DNA of 63,028 nt from CAYMLL01 sp964390645 (lineage in GTDB: Bacteria > Planctomycetota > UBA8108): assembly GCA_964390645.1 (NCBI GenBank), contig CAYMLL010000008.1:1-63028 (forward strand), read 5' to 3'. Numbering within the stretch: the first letter of the stretch is position 1; the number at the start of each line of letters is the position of its first letter. The translations under genes were made by a program, and so were the position numbers. A model generated the notes under the pieces. The model did not search any database and was not told the DNA's origin. It was given only the letters and a program-made list of their open reading frames with translations. Shown here in pieces: positions 37,307 to 45,462 of this stretch.

Positions 37307-37849
37307 TCATGCGCATCCCCGGACCCCGGCGAGCTCCTCGACGCATGCGCCGACGACATTCTCCGTCGCACGGTGGTGCGCGTACTGCAGATGAAGGCAC
37401 TTCACATGACGCCAGTCGAGGATGCCACCGATACCGCGCTGGTGGTAGACCTCACCCCAGCCACGCTCCTCGATCAGCCGCCGATCCTCCTCGGTCAGCA
37501 GCGACCATCGCTCCCGACGATAAGCCTCGTGATTGCGCCGGTACGCGTCGAGAAGCTCCGGCTCCCGGCGAAGCCGCGTCTCCATCCGGTCGACTCCTCC
37601 CGCTGCCTCCAGGCAGCTGACCTGGCGGATGATCGCGGGACAGACGAGCCAGTAGAGCGTCGGAAACGGCGCCACGACCTCGCCGGACCGGCCGCGAGAG
37701 AGGGGATAGTAGCGGATCACCTCCACATGACCGCACGGACACCGCGACGCAACCGAGAGAACACCGCGGCAGCGCTTCTTTACCAGCGACTCGACGACGA
37801 GCAGGTCCTCCTGGGAGATCGTCTGTCCGGGCGGCTGCCAGACGTCCAT
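37307..37849 (-). CDS. DUF501 family protein
   Basis: About 180 aa. The ATG at 37849 overlaps the stop of the kinase gene by one base (TGATG) behind GGAGG; a TTG one codon earlier is possible. Conserved features of DUF501 are CPCGHVEVIRYYP, PFPTLYWLVCP, VSCLEAAGGVDRME and the HVKCLHLQYAHHRA end, with Cys and His residues that could bind a metal. The family is widespread in Actinobacteria and often sits near enolase and ppx genes there; its function is unknown. Coupling to the sensor kinase is a positional inference. Confidence 0.8.
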   Translation of the reverse strand: MDVWQPPGQTISQEDLLVVESLVKKRCRGVLSVASRCPCGHVEVIRYYPLSRGRSGEVVAPFPTLYWLVCPAIIRQVSCLEAAGGVDRMETRLRREPELLDAYRRNHEAYRRERWSLLTEEDRRLIEERGWGEVYHQRGIGGILDWRHVKCLHLQYAHHRATENVVGACVEELAGVRGCA

Positions 37850-40800
37850 CAAGCACCCCTCCTGGCGGGAAGAAGAACTCGCACGGTGGTGCCGAGCGTC
37901 GGCCTCGAGCGCACACGGATATCACCACCCCACCCGCGAACGACGGAGTAGGCGAGCGAGAGCCCGACCCCCATCGCACGATCACGCGGCTTCGTCGAGT
38001 AGAACGGATCGAAGATGGAGTCGAGCTGGGACGGATCGATGCCGTGCCCGCCGTCTCGGAACGAGACCTCGACGTAGGCGCCCGGAAGCAGCACCCCGGG
38101 ATCGTCGTCGACCTGCAGGTTACTGGCGCGCACGACCACCTGCCCCTCCCCCGGCATCGCCTCGAAGGCGTTGGAGAGTATCTCCCGCATCACCTCCTCC
38201 AGCTCCTCCTCCAGCGCCGCCACCGGCCAGAGGCCGACCTGGAATCGATAGTCGACGCGCACGCCTCCGTAGCGACGTGCCGTCTCATCCACGCAGTCTC
38301 CGCTCGTTGCCGCGACGAGCACGTTCTCGAGCAAATCCTCGAGATCGACCGAGCTCGACGCGGCCCGTGTCGCATCCAGCGAGGCCAGCCCGTCGAGGAC
38401 GCGCAGCGTCCGGCGCGCGTCCCTCAGCCGCTCCTCGATGCGCGTGGACTCGACGATCGACTCCTTCTCTCCAGCGCTCGACTCCTCGCGGAGCGTCTCG
38501 AGACTCGCGACCAGTGCCTGGATGCTCTGCGAGACGCGCGAGGCGAGGTCGCGGATCCCCCGCAGGCGATCATCGCGCTTGACGAGCGTCCTCGCCGCAG
38601 CCTCGTGCGTCGCGTCCTCGATCAAGACGACGAGCCCACCGTCACCTCGCGACTCATCGGAGAGCACGCGGTCGGCGAAGCATGTGACCTGGAGCACGAA
38701 ATCGTCGCCGCTGGCCGTCTCGACGACGACCGTCGTCTGCCGCGCCGCCCGCTCCGGACCCGCGTCGGCACGGCACACCCTCAGAAACTCCGCGAAGCGC
38801 GCGCCGGAGAGCGCACCGATCATCGTCAGAGGCTTGCCGCCGAGATCTCGATAGGCGATAGCGTCGATCCCGAGGAGCTCTCGTCCGACACCGTTGAAGT
38901 CGAGGACCCGAAGCTCGGCATCGACAAGAAAGACGCTGGCCGGATGCGACAGGAAGAGACCCCGGTAACGCCGCAGCTGCTCCGCGCGCTCACGCAAACG
39001 TCTTCGCGCGACCTCGGTGAACGCGACAAGGATAATCGCACCGAGAATTGCCGCTCCCAGGTAGAGCGGCCACGGTGACGCAGCCGCGGCGACGATGAAG
39101 CGGTGCAGGAGCTTCTCGCGGTTGCGGTTGCCGTCGATGTCGCGCACCTCGACCTCGAAAGAGTGCACGCCTTCTCCGAGATCGCTGAAGACGACCTCAC
39201 GATCACCGGTGAACGCCGACCAGCCACCGCCGTCGAGCCGGTAGCGAAAGAGCAGCTGATCCGCGGGCGTACGGTCCTTGTAGTCGCGCGCGTCCCACCG
39301 GAAGCGCATGTCACCGCCGGCACGCGCCTCGTCCGGGAACGTCCCGTCGACAAAGAGCGGACGATCGGAGTCGTCGGGAGTGAAACGCTGCACGCCGTGA
39401 ACCAGGGTACCGACGAGAAGCGAGCGTCTGGCGCCAGATACTCGCGACGGCGCGATGGTGAAGACGCCGCTCGTGCGCGAGCTCTGCGACCCGACCGGGA
39501 ATCCGTACCAGCACTCGCCATCAAAGCGCGCCATCCCCGCCTCGGTGCCGAACCACATCTGACGGCCGTCGGCGACGATCGAAAACACCCCCGAGCTCGG
39601 CAACCCGTCGGCGACGTCATAGGAGAGCGTGGAGTCGCCGGCGATCCGCGTCACACCGCGGCCCGAGTTCCAGTAGCAGAGCCAGATCGACTCGTCAGCA
39701 CCGGCACTCACCGCCCAGATTCGCTTGCCGGTGAGCCCGTCGCGTGTACCGTAGCGACGATCCACCCGGATTCGCGCGTCGCTGAGCCCACAGCGCAGGA
39801 GCCCGTCATCCGACGCGATCCAGATCACGTCCTCCGAAACGCGCACGAGATCGTTGAAGGAGCCTCGCCCCGGAAACCCGACGACCTCGACCGTCTCGAT
39901 CTCGTACCCGGTGAGCGCCGATCGACGATAGACGACCGGCGGGCCCTCGCGTCCCTTCTGCTCGGGAAGGAACCACTGCTCGTGGAAGGTGTCGGTGACG
40001 ATGCGGCGGACGGGAGAGTCGCCGAGCCCCCCCGGCCGCTGCGCCACCCAGGCGCTTCCGTCGAAGACGTAGGCGCCGTCGAAGTCGTCGGCGCTCGAGA
40101 TCCACACGTTGGCGCGCGCATCCTCCGCAAGCCCGGAGATGCGGCCGAGCTGGCGCCCGTTGATGTCCACCCAGTGCTTCTCGAGCACCCAGCTAACGCG
40201 GCGGTCCTCGCCGAAGGCGACGTCGACCGCGCTCGGCCTCACCGCGCGGTAGCGCAGCACACCATCGGACGTCCCCACCCAGACGCTGTCGTCGGACGCC
40301 TCGATCAGCGAGAGCACGGTCGGAAAGCGACGCTCCGGAATCCCGGGAAGAGGATCCCAGCGCCGGCTCTCGCCGTCGAAGGTCGCGACACCGCCGGAGC
40401 GCTGCTGGAACCACAGGTGGCCGGCCTCATCGACGATGCCGCCGCTCAGGAGCCTCGCTCCGCTCTCGCGCGGATCGTTCACCGACACCCAGGCGGACGA
40501 GCCCGCCGACAGCACGTGGATGCTGCCGTCCTCGCAGGTCGCGAAGTGGTTTCCGCGGCGGTCGTTGACGACGGCCTCGACGGGCACACGCGTGACGGCC
40601 TCGATGCGTCGGCCGAGCTGACGCCAGTTGCGGCCCTCGAGTCGGGCGACAACCCACGACCCCGGCCTGCCACGCGGATGAAAGAGCCCCCACAGCACTC
40701 GCCGCCACCTGCGAATGCGGCTTTCGCCGGTCACATCGCCATCGGTCTCGACCGGCTTGTCGAACGCCAGGAAGCGGGCGCACACCGCGTCGGCGAATGG

Positions 40801-41586
40801 CAGGTCGAGGTCGAGATCCTCGAGGCTCACCCAGCGCCGCTCCCGGAGCTGCCGGTACCGGATGCCCTCGTTCGTCGCCAGCCAGTGAACGCCCTCCTGG
40901 TCGATCTGATAGTCCAGAACCCGGCCACCATGGAAACGCACGACGGGCACGACCGGCTCGGCCCGTGCGCCGCGCATCTGGTGATGTCGCTTGCGGCCAC
41001 CCTTCTCCTCGTGGACGAGGAACACTTCGCCGAGCGGACCGGCGGCAACGAAGACACGGCCGCCGGGACCGGCTCCCACCGGCTGTCGCACGGGAAAGAC
41101 CCGCCGCAGAGGGCCGCCCCCCGCCGTGCCCCAGAGCCCCGCGCCGGTGGCGCAAAAGCCACGGCCCTGCGACTCCACGATGCGCACCACGGGTCCATCG
41201 TCGAAGGGCTCGTCGTTCTCGATGACCGCCCAGCGGTGAAAATCGTAGCGACAGAGACCGACGTCGGTGGACGCGTAGATGAAGTCGTCGCGGTCCTGGT
41301 AGAGGCAAGTGACCGTGCTCGAACTCAGTCCGTCACGACGATCGAAGAAGCGCCAGCGCCAGCCCTCGGCGAGGTCGCGGAGCACGACCGTCGCAGGCAC
41401 GCTCTGCGCCACCGGGCCCGCGGGCCCGCCCAACTGCTGTGCAGTCGCGCCCCCCGGCGTCGCCGCCGCGCCCCCCCGGGGGCGGGGGCCCCGGCAAACG
41501 TGGTGGGCAGTCGCGACAGCGACGGGCGCCGGTATCGACGCCAGCGCCAGGAATAGCGCACGGACCAGGGAGCCATCCGACGACAT
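37849..41586 (-). CDS. Periplasmic-propeller sensor histidine kinase, degenerate H-box
   Basis: 1245 aa from the ATG at 41586, followed by a signal peptide. A long periplasmic region holds two-component-regulator propeller repeats (GLSSSTVTCLYQDRDDFIYA, VWVGTSDGVLRY, ENVIWIASDDGLLR-like blades), then a Y_Y_Y domain (FRYRLDGGGWSAFTGDREVV). One membrane helix (WPLYLGAAILGAIILVAF), a PAS domain and a kinase core follow. The ATPase is intact: N-box REILSNAFEAM, G1 FRDGGHGID, G2 GVGLSLAYSVVRGWGG. The dimerisation helix reads DLASRVSQSIQALV where AHDFNN-like kinases have the phospho-acceptor His; here it is Gln1020. No response regulator is adjacent. Confidence 0.82.
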   Translation of the reverse strand: MSSDGSLVRALFLALASIPAPVAVATAHHVCRGPRPRGGAAATPGGATAQQLGGPAGPVAQSVPATVVLRDLAEGWRWRFFDRRDGLSSSTVTCLYQDRDDFIYASTDVGLCRYDFHRWAVIENDEPFDDGPVVRIVESQGRGFCATGAGLWGTAGGGPLRRVFPVRQPVGAGPGGRVFVAAGPLGEVFLVHEEKGGRKRHHQMRGARAEPVVPVVRFHGGRVLDYQIDQEGVHWLATNEGIRYRQLRERRWVSLEDLDLDLPFADAVCARFLAFDKPVETDGDVTGESRIRRWRRVLWGLFHPRGRPGSWVVARLEGRNWRQLGRRIEAVTRVPVEAVVNDRRGNHFATCEDGSIHVLSAGSSAWVSVNDPRESGARLLSGGIVDEAGHLWFQQRSGGVATFDGESRRWDPLPGIPERRFPTVLSLIEASDDSVWVGTSDGVLRYRAVRPSAVDVAFGEDRRVSWVLEKHWVDINGRQLGRISGLAEDARANVWISSADDFDGAYVFDGSAWVAQRPGGLGDSPVRRIVTDTFHEQWFLPEQKGREGPPVVYRRSALTGYEIETVEVVGFPGRGSFNDLVRVSEDVIWIASDDGLLRCGLSDARIRVDRRYGTRDGLTGKRIWAVSAGADESIWLCYWNSGRGVTRIAGDSTLSYDVADGLPSSGVFSIVADGRQMWFGTEAGMARFDGECWYGFPVGSQSSRTSGVFTIAPSRVSGARRSLLVGTLVHGVQRFTPDDSDRPLFVDGTFPDEARAGGDMRFRWDARDYKDRTPADQLLFRYRLDGGGWSAFTGDREVVFSDLGEGVHSFEVEVRDIDGNRNREKLLHRFIVAAAASPWPLYLGAAILGAIILVAFTEVARRRLRERAEQLRRYRGLFLSHPASVFLVDAELRVLDFNGVGRELLGIDAIAYRDLGGKPLTMIGALSGARFAEFLRVCRADAGPERAARQTTVVVETASGDDFVLQVTCFADRVLSDESRGDGGLVVLIEDATHEAAARTLVKRDDRLRGIRDLASRVSQSIQALVASLETLREESSAGEKESIVESTRIEERLRDARRTLRVLDGLASLDATRAASSSVDLEDLLENVLVAATSGDCVDETARRYGGVRVDYRFQVGLWPVAALEEELEEVMREILSNAFEAMPGEGQVVVRASNLQVDDDPGVLLPGAYVEVSFRDGGHGIDPSQLDSIFDPFYSTKPRDRAMGVGLSLAYSVVRGWGGDIRVRSRPTLGTTVRVLLPARRGA

Positions 41587-41715
41587 GAGCGCGATGATAG
41601 CCGCGCTGCCCGCTCGCCCGCAAAAAATCCGTAGGCCCGTTTGCGAGAGGATCTTAGAATGGGCGGCCGACCACCTCCCCGGACCCTCCACGTAGCCAGA
41701 CCGACGGAGCCCGCC

Positions 41716-43365
41716 ATGCTGCCCAGACACCGAACAATCGTGGTGACCACGCTCGCACTCACGATAGCGCACGTGGCGCCTGCCATCACGGCGCAGGACG
41801 CCGATGTCTCCAAGCGCCAGATAGCCGAGGCGCTCGCCTCCCCGAACTCACAGCTGCGTCACGAGCTCTGGAGCAAGCTCAACCCCGAGGACCGGACGCA
41901 GCTGAAGATACTGCTGCAGATTCTCCAGAAGAAGTCCTGGTACGACCGCGACGGAGCGATCAAGGCGCTGGCGACGGCCGCGAGCGACGAGGTCATCGAC
42001 CGGATCGTCAAGAACCTCAAGAAGCACAAGGATCCGGCCGTGCGCCAGGGTATGGCGGTCGTTCTCGCGAAGATGAACGATGAGAAGTTCTACCCGCACC
42101 TCTACGAGGCGCTCGACGACAAGGACCCGCTCGTCCGCCGGATCGTCGCGCACAGCCTTCGCGTCCACAAGAAGAACGACGCGGTGGAGGCGCTGGTGCA
42201 GCGATTCCAGAAGGAGAAGGATCCGACCTGTCGCACCTTCCTCGAGCAGTCGCTCAACGAGCTGACCCAGGCGTTCAAGGGCCCCGACCACATCGCCTGG
42301 CTTCTCTGGTGGCAGGAAGCGAAGCTCGACAAGGACTACGAGCTCGGCAAGACCGACGACGAGGCCAAGAGAGCGGCCGAGGAGCTCGGCCTGAAGCTCA
42401 AGAAGCGCAGGACGGTCTCGGTCACCGGCGGTGTCACCCTGGAGACAGAAGAAAAGGGCGGCGGTCTCGGCGTTCCGATCCTGATCATACCGCACTGGAA
42501 CCGCAGCAAGGAGGTCTTCAAGCCGTTCCTATCGGAGCTCGAGAAGAACCACAAGCTGTTCTACATCGATCTGCCGGAAGTCAAGAGCTTCAAGAACCTG
42601 ACAACGATCACCCAGAAGCAGATCCCTTACTACCCGATCGACCAGCTTGTCGAGGCCTTCGAGGATCTGCGCAAGGCGACGGAGCAGGAGCACTTCGCCC
42701 TCATGGCCTGCGGCATGAACAGCTGGATCGCGATGCGCTACGCGCGCAAGTATCCGAAGTCCGTCGCCGCGCTGCTCTTCGTCGCGCCGCTACCGACTCT
42801 CAAGTCCTTCGGCGACGCGACGATGCGCTTCCAGCGCCAGGGACCGGCGACCAAGGACACCGAGATGCACTACCTCGGCCTGTCGCGACAGATGGACAGC
42901 CGAACCGGCGAGAGCCTCCTCGCGAAGTACCACCGCGAGAAGGAGATACCCGAGTGGGAGGGGGAGGGCGGATGTGTCGATCGCCGCGCATGGAGCCTCT
43001 ACTTCGCCGACGATCGGGATACGTTCATCAGCGTTCTCTACCCGAAGCACACGCGCTATCTCGGCGGCGTCGCGATCCCGAAGTTCGACCTCTTCACGGA
43101 GCCGAAGCCCCGGCGCAGGATTCCGACCCTCGTCATCACGGGCAAGTCGAGCCTCTACAACACGACCGAGGAGTCGAAGGCGATCGCCAAGTACTACGGC
43201 GGCATCTGCGTGGAGTACAAGCGATCCTCGTGCATGCCCTTCTACGAGGAAGGCACGCGGTTCAACAGGGACGTCGCCAAGTTCCTGAAGAAGTTCACGC
43301 GCAAGGCGCCGAAGCGGTCGAGCAAGAAGCCCAAGCAAGACAAGAAGAGCAAGAGCGGCAGCTGA
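41716..43365 (+). CDS. Secreted HEAT-repeat protein with catalytically degenerate alpha/beta-hydrolase domain
   Basis: 549 aa from the ATG at 41716, chosen because it opens a signal peptide (IVVTTLALTIAHVAPAITAQ). Residues about 30-190 are HEAT-like repeats (LLQILQKKSWYDRDGAIKAL, KHKDPAVRQGMAVVLAKM, DKDPLVRRIVAHSLRVHK). Residues about 230-520 follow an alpha/beta-hydrolase layout. At the nucleophile elbow, where GxSxG is expected, the sequence is LMACGMNSWIAMRYA with Gly333 in the Ser position, and the terminal His region reads RSSCMPFYEEG with Cys506. The tail is Lys-rich. A binding or scaffold role is therefore more likely than catalysis. First gene of a three-gene plus-strand group. A -10-like TAGAAT lies at 41655-41660. 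Confidence 0.7.
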   Translation: MLPRHRTIVVTTLALTIAHVAPAITAQDADVSKRQIAEALASPNSQLRHELWSKLNPEDRTQLKILLQILQKKSWYDRDGAIKALATAASDEVIDRIVKNLKKHKDPAVRQGMAVVLAKMNDEKFYPHLYEALDDKDPLVRRIVAHSLRVHKKNDAVEALVQRFQKEKDPTCRTFLEQSLNELTQAFKGPDHIAWLLWWQEAKLDKDYELGKTDDEAKRAAEELGLKLKKRRTVSVTGGVTLETEEKGGGLGVPILIIPHWNRSKEVFKPFLSELEKNHKLFYIDLPEVKSFKNLTTITQKQIPYYPIDQLVEAFEDLRKATEQEHFALMACGMNSWIAMRYARKYPKSVAALLFVAPLPTLKSFGDATMRFQRQGPATKDTEMHYLGLSRQMDSRTGESLLAKYHREKEIPEWEGEGGCVDRRAWSLYFADDRDTFISVLYPKHTRYLGGVAIPKFDLFTEPKPRRRIPTLVITGKSSLYNTTEESKAIAKYYGGICVEYKRSSCMPFYEEGTRFNRDVAKFLKKFTRKAPKRSSKKPKQDKKSKSGS

Positions 43366-43404
43366 CCGTCCGCCTTGATCGACAGAGCCACTGCGGGAGA
43401 CACG

Positions 43405-45033
43405 ATGCGTCGAATCACCTCGCTCACCATCATCGCCTTGTCGACCATCGTCGCCCCGACGTTCTCGAATCTCCAGCTCGGCCTCGACATCGGTTCGCGG
43501 CTCGAGGCTCAGTCTCGGCGGAAAAAGACCCGCGGCAACCCGGCGGATCGCGACGCCGCCCTGGAGGCCGCACTACGAAAACGCACCCAGAAGATCCAGG
43601 CGAAGTACTGTCGTGAGCTCGAACGCACGATCGTCTGGGCGACGAAGAACGGCCTGCGGGAGGCGTCCGCCTCGCTGCTGGAGAAGATCCGATCGATCAA
43701 CCCGCAGCACAAGACACTCGAGAATCTCCGGCAGCGAGTCGAGGCGACCGAGGATCTCGACGATGCGGACAAGATCGCGACGGCAAAGAAGAGCCTCGAG
43801 AGGCGACTCGTGGCAGCCAACAAGAAGCAGGGCAAGGAGCTGGTCAGCCTGGCGACCGCGTGCATGAAGGTCGGGCTCTTCACGAAGGCGTTCGACATGG
43901 TCTCACACGTGATCGAGATCAGCCCGGACGACACGAAGGCGCGCAAGGTCCTCGGCTTCAAGAAGGATCGCAAGACGAAGACCTGGATCTCCAGCTGGGA
44001 GTACGAGAAGCGCAGGAAACACTTCCTCACTCCCGAGGGCTGGGTCGAGAAGAAGCACAAGAGGGACTTCGAGAAGGGGCTAAGGCCGTACAAGGGCAAG
44101 TGGATCCCGAAGGAGCGGGAGCGCCAGATCCGGACTCGCAACGAGTTCGCCCCGTACACGGTCGTCTCGGAGCACTTCGAGGTGCGAACGAACCTCGGAC
44201 GCGAGAAGGCCTACGAGTTCGCGCTGCGTCTCGAGAGCTTCTACAGCCAGTTCTTCCGCGTCTTCATCGGCTACTACGACCAGGCCAACGGCGCGAAGCT
44301 TCTCTTCAACCGGCCGGACGTCAAGAAGCAGCACCTCGTGATGCTCTTCCCCACTCACGCCAAGTACCTCGATCACGTCAAGCAGGAGAAGGGAAACGAC
44401 AAGCTGCTGCGCGAGTCAGCAGGCTTCTACTCCTCGAATGACCGCAAGTCGCGGTTCTACTGGACCGACGACACCGAGGAGACCTACCGCACGCTCCACC
44501 ACGAGGTCGCCCACCAGCTCTTCGCCGAGACCAAGAGCACGGCGAGAGGCGGCAGCCAGGGCAACAACTGGGTCGTCGAGGGCATAGCGAGCTACATCGA
44601 GACGTGGAAGGTGGTCGGTGGAAGGTGGCTTCCCGGCTACGAGATCGAGAACGACCGCCTGCGGCTGACGCGACGCTTCCTGGAGTCCAACGAGGACTGG
44701 AAGCTCGCGAGCTTCGCGAGAATCGACCACGACCAGTTTCACAAGGAGAACCGTGGTCTGAACTACGCGATCTCCGGCTCGCTCTGTCACTTCTTCATGC
44801 ACTACGACGATGAGCGCTACAAGGAGGACTTTGTCCGCTTCCTCAGCGCGTACTACGACGGCAAGGTGAACGAGTCGTCGCTCGTCTCGTACATCAAGGT
44901 CGACGGAGCGGGCGGCGTCTTCCAGACGCTCGAGAAGCAGTTCCGGACCTACATGGGCGATCTGAAGCGACCGGTCGACGTCGACGACGGCGTGGCCGGC
45001 GGTGGTGACGACGGAGCCGCCGCCGGAGGCTGA
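43405..45033 (+). CDS. Secreted DUF1570-type zinc metallopeptidase
   Basis: 542 aa from the ATG at 43405, 39 nt after the preceding gene, with a signal peptide (SLTIIALSTIVAPTFS). The N-terminal half is helical and Lys/Arg-rich, with TPR-like character. The catalytic half has HHEVAHQLF (HExxH with His366, Glu367, His370) and, 22 residues later, VVEGIASYIE with Glu392 as third ligand, the gluzincin pattern of DUF1570 proteins common in planctomycetes. Peptidase activity on exported proteins or peptides is inferred. The C-terminus is Gly/Asp-rich and disordered. Confidence 0.8.
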   Translation: MRRITSLTIIALSTIVAPTFSNLQLGLDIGSRLEAQSRRKKTRGNPADRDAALEAALRKRTQKIQAKYCRELERTIVWATKNGLREASASLLEKIRSINPQHKTLENLRQRVEATEDLDDADKIATAKKSLERRLVAANKKQGKELVSLATACMKVGLFTKAFDMVSHVIEISPDDTKARKVLGFKKDRKTKTWISSWEYEKRRKHFLTPEGWVEKKHKRDFEKGLRPYKGKWIPKERERQIRTRNEFAPYTVVSEHFEVRTNLGREKAYEFALRLESFYSQFFRVFIGYYDQANGAKLLFNRPDVKKQHLVMLFPTHAKYLDHVKQEKGNDKLLRESAGFYSSNDRKSRFYWTDDTEETYRTLHHEVAHQLFAETKSTARGGSQGNNWVVEGIASYIETWKVVGGRWLPGYEIENDRLRLTRRFLESNEDWKLASFARIDHDQFHKENRGLNYAISGSLCHFFMHYDDERYKEDFVRFLSAYYDGKVNESSLVSYIKVDGAGGVFQTLEKQFRTYMGDLKRPVDVDDGVAGGGDDGAAAGG

Positions 45034-45106
45034 GACCCGGCCGCGTGGGGCTGGCGCGACCGTCAAGAGGTGGCTATACTTCCGGCTCCCGCTGAAGCAG
45101 ATTGTG

Positions 45107-45379
45107 ATGAAACACGCCTTTTTCCTCATCCTGCTGGCGCTGCTCGTCGTCCTCATCCGGGACGGCGCCGCGGCGCAGTGCGCCATGTGAGCGGAGAGTC
45201 TCAAGGGCTCCGGTTCGGGGTCCGAGGACGGCAGCAACGTGGGGGCGGGGTTTTACTGGAGCATCCTGTTCATGCTCGGGGTCGTCGGCACGCTGCTCGG
45301 CAGCTTCGTGACCGTGGTCTGGCGCAACGTGACGACCGAGACTCGCCGCCATCAGCACGCGTCCCGGGAGACACTGTGA
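45107..45379 (+). CDS. Candidate selenoprotein: small membrane protein with C-A-M-U motif
   Basis: 90 aa if the in-frame TGA at 45188-45190 is read as selenocysteine (U28). The ATG at 45107 opens a hydrophobic signal or anchor (FFLILLALLVVLI, then GAAAQ). C25-A-M-U28 follows, then AESLKG, a Gly/Ser linker and a second membrane helix (FYWSILFMLGVVGTLLGSFV) with a charged tail, ending in TGA at 45377-45379. Codons after the internal TGA keep the strong third-position GC bias, which argues that translation continues. Small two-helix proteins with QCAMC are known in other bacteria (from memory), so Sec would replace the second Cys of a CXXC redox motif. A SECIS-like hairpin lies just downstream. 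Start and Sec insertion are unproven. Confidence 0.72.
45200..45226 (+). promoter_or_regulatory. SECIS-like hairpin for UGA recoding
   Basis: As RNA: GGGCUCC (45205-45211), apical loop GGUUC (45212-45216), GGGGUCC (45217-45223), seven pairs of which two are G-U. Below it CUC (45200-45202) pairs with GAG (45224-45226) across an AA bulge. The loop begins 21 nt after the UGA, has five bases and starts with GG, meeting the published bacterial SECIS rules (16-37 nt from UGA, 3-14 nt loop, G in the first two loop positions). E. coli fdhF has the similar loop GGUCU. SelB would bind this hairpin. Confidence 0.68.
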
Positions 45380-45462
45380 TCGGGACTCGGGTGAGCCCGG
45401 GGGTTTCCACGGTCCCGAACGAGCCACCCGAACGCCGCCCCGCGCAGCCGCGACGGCGGCAC

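Noticed and set aside
39103..41556. Long plus-strand open frame opposite the sensor kinase
   Set aside because: Shadow of the kinase gene; Arg/Asp/Glu-rich low-complexity translation without motifs.
45002..45190. Plain short ORF ending at the TGA at 45190
   Set aside because: The upstream part overlaps the end of the peptidase gene and is not conserved-looking. The continuing frame beyond the TGA, the C-A-M-TGA motif and the hairpin favour recoding.
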